DNA from: an uncultured Ruminococcus sp.
Lineage (GTDB): Bacteria; Bacillota; Clostridia; Oscillospirales; Ruminococcaceae
Reading direction: 5' to 3'
Length of the DNA: 9,482 nucleotides
NCBI GenBank assembly: GCA_946188175.1
Contig: CAMHUJ010000037.1
Coordinates: 1 to 9,482 of the forward strand
The translations under genes were made by a program, and so were the position numbers. This document shows positions 1 through 8,757 of the stretch, piece by piece (position 1 is the stretch's first letter; every line of letters starts with the position of its first letter). The notes under the pieces are model-generated. The model was given only the letters and a program-made list of their open reading frames with translations. It did not search any database and had not been told where the DNA came from.

Positions 1-2
1 CG

Positions 3-692
3 TGGCTTGGCGATAATATGTACTGTCCGAACTGCGGTAATCCGAGAATTTCACATTTAGCGAATAATTCCCCTGTTGCTGATTTTCAATGTGAGATTTG
101 CGGGGAAATATACGAATTAAAGAGTAAACGCGGAAAGCTCGGACGAAAGATTGCTGACGGAGCATATGCTACGATGATCGAACGAATCTCAAGTGATTCT
201 AACCCTGACCTTTTTGTTTTGCAGTATAATGATACGTTTGATGTGACACGCCTGATGTTGATACCGCGTTTTTTCTTTGTTCCCGCTGTTATCGAAAAGA
301 GAAAACAGCTTCCTCCAACAGCAAGACGCGCAAACTGGGTAGGCTGTAATATTCTAATTGAGGATATACCGGAGCAAGGGCGGATTACAGTTATTCGAGA
401 CGGTATCATTCGTGACCATCGGGATGTCATTCAGAGATACAGCGAAATCAAACAGCTTCAAACGAAATCCCTTGCTTCAAGAGGATGGCTGATGGATGTG
501 CTTAATTGTGTGAATGCGATCCCGAACGATGTGTTTACGCTGCGCGAAGTGTATGCATTCGCGGATCAGCTGCAGGCAAAGTATGTTGATAATCAGAATA
601 TAAAGCCTAAGATCAGACAGCAATTGCAATTTCTGCGTGATAAGGGCTTTATTGAGTTCCTTGGCAGGGGAGAGTATCGCAAAAAACTCTGA
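3..692 (+). CDS. DpnI-type methyl-directed restriction endonuclease (5' end outside window)
   Basis: Homologue of R.DpnI, the Type IIM endonuclease that cuts GATC only when the adenine is methylated and so attacks DNA from Dam-methylating sources. Numbering from the Met at base 18: a zinc-binding cysteine set (C3, C6, C25, C28) surrounds the PD-(D/E)XK active site, with D22 in PVADF and E33/K35 in YELKSK. A conserved block TARRANWVGCN (101-111) carries the Trp (W107) that matches the methyl-sensing Trp recalled from DpnI. The last 70 or so residues fit the DpnI winged-helix domain, with closely matching KIRQQLQFLRDKG and GRGEYRK. The Met at 18 is probably not the start: the in-frame codons before it give WLGDN, aligning with WVYRQ just before YCPNCG in DpnI, so about 25 codons lie upstream. 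GC content is much lower than in the following genes, suggesting transfer. Family call is firm; activity is inferred from retained catalytic residues. Confidence 0.93.
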   Translation, partial: WLGDNMYCPNCGNPRISHLANNSPVADFQCEICGEIYELKSKRGKLGRKIADGAYATMIERISSDSNPDLFVLQYNDTFDVTRLMLIPRFFFVPAVIEKRKQLPPTARRANWVGCNILIEDIPEQGRITVIRDGIIRDHRDVIQRYSEIKQLQTKSLASRGWLMDVLNCVNAIPNDVFTLREVYAFADQLQAKYVDNQNIKPKIRQQLQFLRDKGFIEFLGRGEYRKKL

Positions 693-2697
<2,005 letters not shown>

Positions 2698-2726
2698 CAG
2701 AAACGGGAAAGGAAGAGATGACGGGA

Positions 2727-3359
2727 ATGAATAAAACAAAGATATTCGGTACAATCGCGTTGGTCTGCTTGTGTCTCGGCGGCGTATTGCTGAGCACATT
2801 CCCGCAGTTTTTACGGTATGTGAAGGGTGATATCCGTGCATTTGAGGAGGTCGCTGCCGGTGAACTGAAAGCAGGTGAGCTTGTCCACGGTGTCATTGAT
2901 ATCACGGACGGCTGCATTGCTTCCAATGAGGAGACCAAATCGACGTTCGGCATCGAGACCTCCAAGCGAACGACTGCGCTCTATTATTCGATCGTCGGAT
3001 ATGACGATCAGTATATGCTTTATGAAACAGGCAACACTGAGCAGTACGCTACGCTGGATGCGCTTGCAGATGAGTGCGAACGCTATTACAGCGATGAGAA
3101 TGCCGATGCGGAAGAGCCGCACTCTTTTCTGGAGTTCACGGCGGTTGTCAGGAATATGCCGGATGATCTGTCTGCGATTGTGCAGGAGTGCTACGGCAAC
3201 GATTATGTTCAGGATTTTGAACAGGTTATGCTGGTTTCTGCGAATTTCAAAAGCTATCCGGTGAATATTGCAATCGGTGCTGCCGGTGCGGTGCTCGGCA
3301 TTGTGTTCCTGATCCTGACGATTGTCTCGTGGCGCAAATCCAAACAGTTCAGTTACTGA
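2727..3359 (+). CDS. Unrecognised membrane protein with two TM segments and an extracytoplasmic domain
   Basis: I do not recognise this 210-residue protein with confidence. It has an N-terminal hydrophobic segment (about 6-24), a mostly acidic middle region of about 150 residues that should face outside, and a C-terminal hydrophobic segment (about 179-201) followed by a short basic tail (WRKSKQ). The middle contains alternating hydrophobic stretches such as ALYYSIVGYDD and SFLEFTAVV, suggesting a beta-rich domain, and several cysteines. Start choice: the AAAGGAAG sequence at 2708-2715 is 11 nt from the ATG at 2727 and only 2 nt from the ATG at 2718. A TTG at 2694 overlaps the atpC stop but lacks a good site. 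It follows atpC by 29 bp on the same strand, so co-transcription is likely. A role in ATP synthase function is possible from position alone; no motif supports it. Confidence 0.75.
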   Translation: MNKTKIFGTIALVCLCLGGVLLSTFPQFLRYVKGDIRAFEEVAAGELKAGELVHGVIDITDGCIASNEETKSTFGIETSKRTTALYYSIVGYDDQYMLYETGNTEQYATLDALADECERYYSDENADAEEPHSFLEFTAVVRNMPDDLSAIVQECYGNDYVQDFEQVMLVSANFKSYPVNIAIGAAGAVLGIVFLILTIVSWRKSKQFSY

Positions 3360-3374
3360 TCTGCGGGGATCAGT
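3355..3374 (+). terminator. Short hairpin at the end of the membrane-protein gene (weak terminator candidate)
   Basis: ACTGATC and GATCAGT form a perfect 7-bp stem around the 6-base loop TGCGGG, overlapping the stop codon of the upstream gene. No T-run follows, so it is not a canonical intrinsic terminator. It may stabilise an mRNA end or be chance. It is the only structured element seen before the cellulase gene. Confidence 0.3.
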
Positions 3375-3408
3375 CTGCAATATTATTCTGAAAGAAGAGG
3401 GGATTTCT

Positions 3409-5256
3409 ATGAAAAGGATGAAACGTCTGACAGCAGTTCTGACGGCAGCCGCAATGCTTGTCATGAACGGAACCGCGATGCCGTTTTCCGGTGTGACGGC
3501 TTCCGCTGCCGGTGACACGCAGGACGACTGGCTGCATGTCGAAAACGGCAAGGTTGTCGATATGAACGGCAAAGAGGTCTGGATGACCGGTGTCAACTGG
3601 TTCGGCTACAACTGCGGCAGACAGGTCTTTGACGGCGTATGGTCAAAGAACATGCACAGCATGCTCAATCAGATTGCCGATCACGGCTTCAACCTGCTGC
3701 GCGTACCGATGTCCACGCAGATCATTCTGCAATGGAAGAACAAGGGCTCGGATAAGGGAAGCGGCGTCGGCGAAGTCAATATGATGGTCAACCCTTATGA
3801 GAATCCGGAGCTGACTGAGGAAGGCGGCGTCGGCGGCGAGGGCAACTACACCCTCAAATACAGCTTTGATATCTGGAATATGGCAGTTGACTGGTGCCGC
3901 GAAAACGGTATGAAGATCATGATTGATATTCACAGTGCGACGTCTGCATCGTCCGGACATCAGCTCCCGCTTTGGTATGATTCCAATTTCTCGACCGACG
4001 ACTGGCTCGAAGCACTGAGCTGGTTCTGCGACTATTACAAGGACAACGATACCATTATTGCAATCGACCTGAAGAATGAGCCGCACGGTAAGCCGGAGGA
4101 AGGCAAGTTCGCCAAGTGGGATGATTCCAAGGATGATAACAACTGGAAATACGCTGCCGAGCGCGGCGCAATGGCATGTCTGAAATCGAATCCGAATCTG
4201 CTGATTATGATTGAGGGCATCGAGTGCTATCCGGATTTTGCAAACGGTGCAGACTGGACAACACCTGCTGTTGACTATGCACATTACGATGAGCCGTCCA
4301 AGGTTTTCGGTGCATGGTGGGGCGGCAATCTCCGCGGCGTCAAGGATCATCCGGTGGACATCGGCGAGTACAAGAAGCAGATTGTCTATTCGCCGCATGA
4401 TTACGGCCCGCTGGTCTGGTCGCAGAAGTGGTTTTATATGGACGATGATTCCAAGACCTTCTCCCGTGAAACGCTGCTGGACGACTACTGGCGCGATACA
4501 TGGGCATATCTGGTCGAGGATAATATGTATCCGCTGCTCATGGGCGAGTGGGGCGGCTTCATTGACAAGGAGCATGACCCGACCGGCGAGAACAAGCACT
4601 GGATGCAGGAGCTGCGCGATTATATGATCGACAAGCATATTCACCACACATTCTGGTGCTTCAACGAAAACTCCGGTGATACCGGCGGACTGGTCTATGA
4701 CGATTTCGGCAAGTGGGATGAGGAAAAGTACAAATTTGTCGAAAAGGCGCTCTGGCAGGATGAGAACGGCGTGTTCATCGGTCTGGATCACAAGATCCCG
4801 ATTGGCAAGAACGGTCAGTCGCTGAGCGATTACTACGGCGGCGGTGTCAACGGCACGACCCCGACCGTGAAATCCGAGACGACAACAACCGCATCCTCGG
4901 AGAAAACCACCGAGACCACGACCGTAACCACGGTTTCGTCCGTATCTTCTTCGGAAACGACGTCTTCGTCCGTGACGACTTCCTCGTCTTCGTCTTCGGC
5001 ATCCTCTGAAACATCCGGGAGCAGTCCCCAAAAAGTCAAGTGGGGCGATACAAACTGCGATCAGCAGATTGATGTTTCCGATGCTGTTCTGCTCAGCCGC
5101 TTTGTGGCTGAGGATGCGACGGCGAATCTTACTGCGGAAGGCAAGGCAAATGCCGAGGTAACAGGTGACGGTGTCCTGACCGGTGACGATACCGTCAAGA
5201 TTCTGAAATACATCGCAAAGCTGATTACAGATGAAGAGTTTGCACCGGCAAAATAA
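3409..5256 (+). CDS. Cellulosomal GH5 endoglucanase with C-terminal dockerin
   Basis: Secreted glycoside hydrolase family 5 enzyme, most likely a cellulase (endo-beta-1,4-glucanase) docked on a cellulosome scaffold. The 615-residue product starts with a signal peptide (KRMKR, hydrophobic core, probable cleavage after ASA at residue 33). The GH5 domain spans about 38-470: NGKEVWMTGVNWFGYN near its start, acid/base E224 in DLKNEPHG, VYSPHDYG with H330, nucleophile E380 in MGEWGG and the substrate-binding Trp W416 in HTFWCFNENSG. These motifs resemble subfamily GH5_1, a tentative assignment. A Ser/Thr-rich linker (about 482-540) leads to a dockerin (545 to about 612) with two calcium-loop repeats, GDTNCDQQIDVSDAVLL and AEVTGDGVLTGDDTVKILKY. 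The start at 3409 is set by AGGGG 6 nt upstream and the signal peptide; further upstream codons would run into the previous gene. Other GH5 activities (mannanase, xyloglucanase) cannot be excluded. Confidence 0.95.
   Translation: MKRMKRLTAVLTAAAMLVMNGTAMPFSGVTASAAGDTQDDWLHVENGKVVDMNGKEVWMTGVNWFGYNCGRQVFDGVWSKNMHSMLNQIADHGFNLLRVPMSTQIILQWKNKGSDKGSGVGEVNMMVNPYENPELTEEGGVGGEGNYTLKYSFDIWNMAVDWCRENGMKIMIDIHSATSASSGHQLPLWYDSNFSTDDWLEALSWFCDYYKDNDTIIAIDLKNEPHGKPEEGKFAKWDDSKDDNNWKYAAERGAMACLKSNPNLLIMIEGIECYPDFANGADWTTPAVDYAHYDEPSKVFGAWWGGNLRGVKDHPVDIGEYKKQIVYSPHDYGPLVWSQKWFYMDDDSKTFSRETLLDDYWRDTWAYLVEDNMYPLLMGEWGGFIDKEHDPTGENKHWMQELRDYMIDKHIHHTFWCFNENSGDTGGLVYDDFGKWDEEKYKFVEKALWQDENGVFIGLDHKIPIGKNGQSLSDYYGGGVNGTTPTVKSETTTTASSEKTTETTTVTTVSSVSSSETTSSSVTTSSSSSSASSETSGSSPQKVKWGDTNCDQQIDVSDAVLLSRFVAEDATANLTAEGKANAEVTGDGVLTGDDTVKILKYIAKLITDEEFAPAK
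4855..5028 (+). other. Low-complexity Ser/Thr linker-coding segment in the cellulase gene
   Basis: This stretch codes for the flexible linker between catalytic domain and dockerin. It is almost entirely Thr, Ser, Glu and Val codons (TTTTASSEKTTETTTVTT, then Ser-rich runs), built from repeated ACG/ACC and TCG/TCT/TCC codons. Such linkers keep the catalytic module mobile on the scaffold and are often glycosylated in the family. The repetitive DNA may vary in length between strains; that is an inference. Confidence 0.8.
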
Positions 5257-5279
5257 GCACATTTTATAGCAGACAACAG

Positions 5280-5309
5280 ACAGGCGGCAATTTTCTGCCG
5301 CCTGTTTCT
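5280..5309 (+). terminator. Intrinsic terminator after the cellulase gene
   Basis: ACAGGCGGCA pairs with TGCCGCCTGT to form a GC-rich 10-bp stem with the loop ATTTTC, 23 bp after the cellulase stop. Only a short T-rich tail (TTTCT) follows, so termination may be partial and some read-through into hydF is possible. The hydF ribosome binding site begins a few bases later. Confidence 0.7.
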
Positions 5310-5325
5310 GCATAGGGAGGATCAT

Positions 5326-6522
5326 ATGAGTCTTGAACAGGTACCTGCTTCTGAGCGCATCCATATTGGATTTTTCGGCGAGCGCAATGCCGGAAAATCC
5401 AGCCTTGTGAATGCGCTGACCGGACAGGAGGTCTCGATTGTATCGGCGGTCGCCGGAACAACAACGGATGCCGTCACAAAGAGTATGGAGCTGCTGCCGC
5501 TCGGTCCGGTCGTTCTGACCGATACCGCAGGCTATGATGATGATGATGCACAGCTCGGTGCGCAGCGCATCGAAAAAACCAGACGCGAGCTGTTCCGCAC
5601 GGATATTGCGGTGCTGGTCGCGGATGCCGCAAAGCCGCTTTCCGATACGGAACATGCGCTGATGCGTCTGTTTGCGCAGGAGCATACGCCGTATCTGCTG
5701 GCGCTGAACAAATGCGATACGCTGACGGCGCGTCCGGCGGAATTACCGGAGAACGCGGTTCTGACGAGCACAGTCACCGGTGAGGGCATCACGGCGCTCA
5801 AGGAAATGCTCGGTTCGCTCGCGCAGACCGATGCGCCGGAGCATTATATCATCCGCGATCTGATTGCGGAGAATGATCTGGTGATACTCGTGACGCCGAT
5901 TGATGAATCCGCGCCGAAGGGCAGACTGATTCTGCCGCAGCAGCAGACGCTCCGTGAGGTGCTTGATGCGCATGCGAATGCATTGCTTGTGCAGACGGAA
6001 CAGCTCGGCGGGCTGCTGCAATCGCTGAAAACGCCGCCGCGTATGGTCGTGACGGACAGTCAGGCATTTGCCGCAGTCGCACAGATCGTGCCTGCGGATG
6101 TGCCGCTGACATCCTTTTCGATTCTCATGGCGCGCTACAAGGGTTTCCTGAAAACGGCGGTGGAAGGTGCCAGAGCACTGAAAACGCTTCCCGACGGCGC
6201 AAAAATCCTGATCGCCGAGGGCTGTACGCATCACCGGCAGTGCAATGATATCGGGACGGTCAAGCTGCCGCGTGCAATCGGAAAATATACCGGCAGAACC
6301 TTTGCGCTGTCCTACAGCTCCGGCGGCACGTTCCCGACCGATCTTTCGGGCTATGATCTGGTCATTCACTGCGGCGGCTGTATGCGCACGGAACGCGAAA
6401 TGCGCTGGCGGATGCGAACGGCAATGGCGCAGGGCATTCCGTTTACGAATTACGGCGTGACGCTTGCCGCCTGTACGGGCATTCTGGAGCGCACGCTGAT
6501 GCAGGATACGCTGCTGCAATAA
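5326..6522 (+). CDS. hydF: [FeFe]-hydrogenase H-cluster maturation GTPase HydF
   Basis: HydF is the scaffold on which HydE and HydG assemble the diiron subcluster before it is delivered to apo-hydrogenase; it acts in the cytoplasm. The 398-residue product has the N-terminal GTPase domain: P-loop GERNAGKSS (18-26), switch TTTD (45-48), DTAG (66-69) and NKCD (128-131). The dimerisation region follows, then the C-terminal FeS domain with the CxH...HCxxC ligand set: C300-T-H302 in EGCTHHRQ and H348-C349-G-G-C352. The 45-residue spacing is about that of the family. The start is set by AGGGAGG (5314-5320), 5 nt before the ATG. No hydE, hydG or hydrogenase gene is in the window, so partners must lie elsewhere. 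The gene implies hydrogen-producing fermentation, fitting the cellulase upstream. All key residues are present, and the gene appears intact. Confidence 0.96.
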   Translation: MSLEQVPASERIHIGFFGERNAGKSSLVNALTGQEVSIVSAVAGTTTDAVTKSMELLPLGPVVLTDTAGYDDDDAQLGAQRIEKTRRELFRTDIAVLVADAAKPLSDTEHALMRLFAQEHTPYLLALNKCDTLTARPAELPENAVLTSTVTGEGITALKEMLGSLAQTDAPEHYIIRDLIAENDLVILVTPIDESAPKGRLILPQQQTLREVLDAHANALLVQTEQLGGLLQSLKTPPRMVVTDSQAFAAVAQIVPADVPLTSFSILMARYKGFLKTAVEGARALKTLPDGAKILIAEGCTHHRQCNDIGTVKLPRAIGKYTGRTFALSYSSGGTFPTDLSGYDLVIHCGGCMRTEREMRWRMRTAMAQGIPFTNYGVTLAACTGILERTLMQDTLLQ

Positions 6523-6527
6523 ACAAA

Positions 6528-6568
6528 CCGCGGAATCAAAGCAGATGCTGAGATTCCGCGGCTTTTTT
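6528..6568 (+). terminator. Strong bidirectional terminator between hydF and the convergent hydrolase
   Basis: CCGCGGAATC and GATTCCGCGG form a perfect 10-bp stem around a 14-base loop that can itself pair slightly (AGC/GCT). Six Ts follow on the plus strand, a classical intrinsic terminator for hydF. Read from the minus strand, the hairpin is preceded by As and followed by TTTGTTTATT, so it should also stop transcripts of the convergent hydrolase gene. It starts 5 bp after the hydF stop. Confidence 0.9.
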
Positions 6569-7571
6569 ATTTGTGGTGCCAGTCTGTGATCTCTTCGGTC
6601 AGTTTTTGCAGGCTGGTGAGGTGCAGATAATGTGCGCCTTCAATGACGGTCACGCGGCTGTCGGGGTTCGTGACGAGGTCTTTGTGATACTGCTCCCAGT
6701 CCGGCATCGTATCGGTGTTGTCTTTTGCGAGAACGTAAAGCACCGGCACGCTTTCAGGGAACTTCATATCATAGCATTCGAGCATATTGGCTTCGAGCAT
6801 TTTCATCTCGTCCATGAGCGTGTCATTGAGTCCTGCGGCGCAATAGATTGCTTTTGCGATGCGTTTGTCGTCCTCGCTGAGCGTCGGAATCTGCGCAGCA
6901 GTCTGCTCAAAGCTGAGCTCACTCACCAGACGGTTGATGCCGGAGCCGTAGAGCAGCGGACGCATGACTTTGTATAGAAAATATACATTTTTCGGCTTGG
7001 CGATCCACTGGTCGGCGTCGCACTGATGCGGCACGGAGGCATCAATGCCGATAAAGCCCTGCACCTCATCCGGATACTGATTCGCGTAGTACAGCGAATA
7101 GAGCCCGCCGATCGAATGTGCGATCAGCGTGTATTTGTCACAGTGCAGCGAAGCGAGCAGACCGTGCAGTTCTTCGCAGAAATTCGTGACATTGCGCTCG
7201 GAAACCGCGCCGTCGCTGAGACCGTAGCCGAGCGGCTCGACGACGATGAACTGATACCGGTCGCTGAGTCCCTTGACGAATGCATCGAATTCATAGCGAA
7301 CGGTCGGGCAGCCGTAGCCCGGAAGAATGACCGCGACATCCTCTGCGTCGCTGTCAAAGCGTGTGTAGTTCATCTTTCTGCCCTGCGGCGTCGTATAGTA
7401 TTCGCCGTAGGCATCTGCATAGATTTCGCGGTCGCGTTTATTGAGAATATGATGCCGGATTGACAGAACCGCGATGAGGACTGCGATAATGAGAAGGAGA
7501 ATGCCGAGGATTCTGAGGATGACTTTTCTGATCTTATGCGCCTTTTTGACTGTGTTTTCTGATTTGCTCAT
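6567..7571 (-). CDS. Membrane-anchored alpha/beta hydrolase
   Basis: A 334-residue alpha/beta-hydrolase-fold protein of unknown substrate. A basic N-terminus (KKAHKIRK) and a hydrophobic segment (about 18-37) suggest a signal anchor with the catalytic domain outside the membrane. The fold signature is clear: an oxyanion-region motif LPGYGCP (83-89), EPLGYGLSDG (112-121), the nucleophile elbow AHSIGG with S153, and a C-terminal catalytic His, probably H314 in EGAHYLHL. The acid is likely D284 or another Asp in LAKDNTD. The elbow begins with Ala rather than the common Gly, which is tolerated in the family. The start is supported by AAAGGAA 7 nt upstream. It is separated from the methyltransferase gene by a hairpin, so it may have its own promoter, though I see no clear one. 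Esterase, lipase and peptidase roles are all open. Confidence 0.85.
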   Translation of the reverse strand: MSKSENTVKKAHKIRKVILRILGILLLIIAVLIAVLSIRHHILNKRDREIYADAYGEYYTTPQGRKMNYTRFDSDAEDVAVILPGYGCPTVRYEFDAFVKGLSDRYQFIVVEPLGYGLSDGAVSERNVTNFCEELHGLLASLHCDKYTLIAHSIGGLYSLYYANQYPDEVQGFIGIDASVPHQCDADQWIAKPKNVYFLYKVMRPLLYGSGINRLVSELSFEQTAAQIPTLSEDDKRIAKAIYCAAGLNDTLMDEMKMLEANMLECYDMKFPESVPVLYVLAKDNTDTMPDWEQYHKDLVTNPDSRVTVIEGAHYLHLTSLQKLTEEITDWHHK

Positions 7572-7608
7572 TGTAGGATTCCTTTCTGTTGTTGATACGA
7601 AGAAGACA

Positions 7609-7635
7609 ATACCTCCGGCAGCGCACCGGAGGTAT
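7609..7635 (-). terminator. Hairpin terminator after the FkbM methyltransferase gene
   Basis: ATACCTCCGG and CCGGAGGTAT form a perfect 10-bp stem with a 7-base loop, 7 bp downstream of the FkbM-family stop codon on the minus strand. The sequence after it on that strand (TGTCTTCTTCG) is only moderately T-rich, so termination may be incomplete and could let some transcription continue into the alpha/beta hydrolase gene, which begins 37 bp later. Confidence 0.75.
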
Positions 7636-7642
7636 CACTCAA

Positions 7643-8734
7643 TTATTCAGCATATTGCGTATTGCCGTTGTCCTCACAGACTGCATAGAGATTGGTCTCC
7701 CATGCCGGAATATACGGCAGGTGACGGATGAACAGGCGGTAGCGCGGATTGATGCGCTTGACGAGCAGCGGCAGCTCAAAGATATCCTCATTGCGGTGAT
7801 AAAGCGAGATCATGAGCTTCGGTGCATAACGCGCGATCGAACGGCTTGCGCCCCAGAGTGCTTCGCGCTCGGCACCCTCAACGTCCATTTTCAGGAGCGT
7901 GACCGGATTGCCTGCGAGCAGATTGTCCACGGCTCTTGCCGGTGTCATGGCGCCCTCCATTGCGATTGCAGACTGTCTGCCTGCCTTTGCACCGAACGGC
8001 AGCTCGGTATCGACACACCACGCCGTGCACTGATAGCACTGCACGGAGGGCGTATCGCCGACGAATTTGACGAGCTTTTTATAGTTCTTCTTATCCGGCT
8101 CGACGGCAATGATGCGGTGATATTTTCCGCGCGTATATTCGAGCATTTCGCGGATCGTGTCACCGTTGTATGCGCCGAGATCGACATAGATCTCATGGTT
8201 TGTCGGCTGGAGCACGCGGTTCCAGATCTCATCCTTGCTGTCCACCTGATCTATCAGATAGGCAGGATTGCCGCTGATCTTGAAATTGATGATATTGGCA
8301 TAGATCTGACGGGAACGCTCATCTGCCAGCGACTGATAGACCGCCTGAATCTCCTCCTCATGCTCGAGGCAGTATTCCGGCGTAAACAGTCCGCCGCCGA
8401 CGACCGGTACATCCGGCACATAGAGCTGATACTTTTCGCCGAGGACGCGGATGCGGTCGATCATCGCAGGGGAGCAGACAGCAAATGCGAGCACAATGAC
8501 AAAATCATCGAGCTCCGCTTCCAGTTCGGAGAGCTTGCGCACAGGATACCCTGCAAAATCATGTCCGCGCACGAATTCATCGCTGGCAAAAATGCCGGCA
8601 GCCTGAATCCCGTAGGTGCGCATGGCTGCAAGAATCCTGACGGCGCCGTCGCCCATGCCGTAAAGATAGATCGGGCGCGATTCCGCCTTCAGGCGCTCCC
8701 AGACGGATATTTTTTCTGTAACAAACTGAAGCAT
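7643..8734 (-). CDS. FkbM-family SAM-dependent methyltransferase with N-terminal Rossmann-like domain
   Basis: A 363-residue two-domain protein. Residues from about 20 to 105 look like a nucleotide- or sugar-binding Rossmann-like domain (YLYGMGDGAVRIL, then GYPVRKLSELE and FVIVLAFAV). The C-terminal part is an FkbM methyltransferase: SAM-binding motif I YVDLGAYNGDT (182-192), the acidic motif AVEPDKKN (about 210-217) and the family hallmark KMDVEGAERE (282-291). FkbM enzymes O-methylate sugars or other small molecules, and this architecture is common near glycan-synthesis genes; the substrate here is unknown. I chose the ATG at 8734 because AAGGGA (8745-8750 on the minus strand) lies 10 nt upstream, whereas the in-frame TTG at 8743 is 1 nt away. 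The PH-domain gene ends 23 bp before, so the two are probably co-transcribed. Family call is firm, and role is open. Confidence 0.9.
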   Translation of the reverse strand: MLQFVTEKISVWERLKAESRPIYLYGMGDGAVRILAAMRTYGIQAAGIFASDEFVRGHDFAGYPVRKLSELEAELDDFVIVLAFAVCSPAMIDRIRVLGEKYQLYVPDVPVVGGGLFTPEYCLEHEEEIQAVYQSLADERSRQIYANIINFKISGNPAYLIDQVDSKDEIWNRVLQPTNHEIYVDLGAYNGDTIREMLEYTRGKYHRIIAVEPDKKNYKKLVKFVGDTPSVQCYQCTAWCVDTELPFGAKAGRQSAIAMEGAMTPARAVDNLLAGNPVTLLKMDVEGAEREALWGASRSIARYAPKLMISLYHRNEDIFELPLLVKRINPRYRLFIRHLPYIPAWETNLYAVCEDNGNTQYAE

Positions 8735-8744
8735 TTCAGTCAAG

Positions 8745-8750
8745 TCCCTT
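8745..8750 (-). promoter_or_regulatory. Ribosome binding site deciding the FkbM-family start
   Basis: AAGGGA on the minus strand is 10 nt from the ATG at 8734 and only 1 nt from the alternative TTG at 8743, so the ATG is preferred and the product loses three residues compared with the longest reading frame. Confidence 0.65.
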
Positions 8751-8757
8751 CGTGAGA

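Noticed and set aside
3381..3386. TATTAT as -10 box of the cellulase gene
   Set aside because: No acceptable -35 sequence at 16-18 bp upstream, and it is close to the ribosome binding site.
4867..5028. Repetitive DNA considered as a CRISPR or tandem-repeat array
   Set aside because: It is in frame and codes for the Ser/Thr linker between two recognised domains; there are no regular repeat-spacer units.
5240..5268. TTGCAC and TTTATA with 17-bp spacing as a hydF promoter
   Set aside because: Poor -10 match, and the transcript would begin just before a GC-rich hairpin that looks like the cellulase terminator.
3643..5685. 680-codon open frame on the minus strand opposite the cellulase and hydF start
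   Set aside because: It lies antisense to two clearly identified genes, crosses the terminator between them, and its Arg/Gly-rich and Cys-rich translation has no family features. It results from GC-rich third positions of the real genes.
7589..8755. 388-codon open frame on the plus strand opposite the FkbM-family gene
   Set aside because: The minus-strand protein has clear methyltransferase motifs; the plus-strand product is rich in Arg, Cys and His with no recognisable domain and no ribosome binding site.
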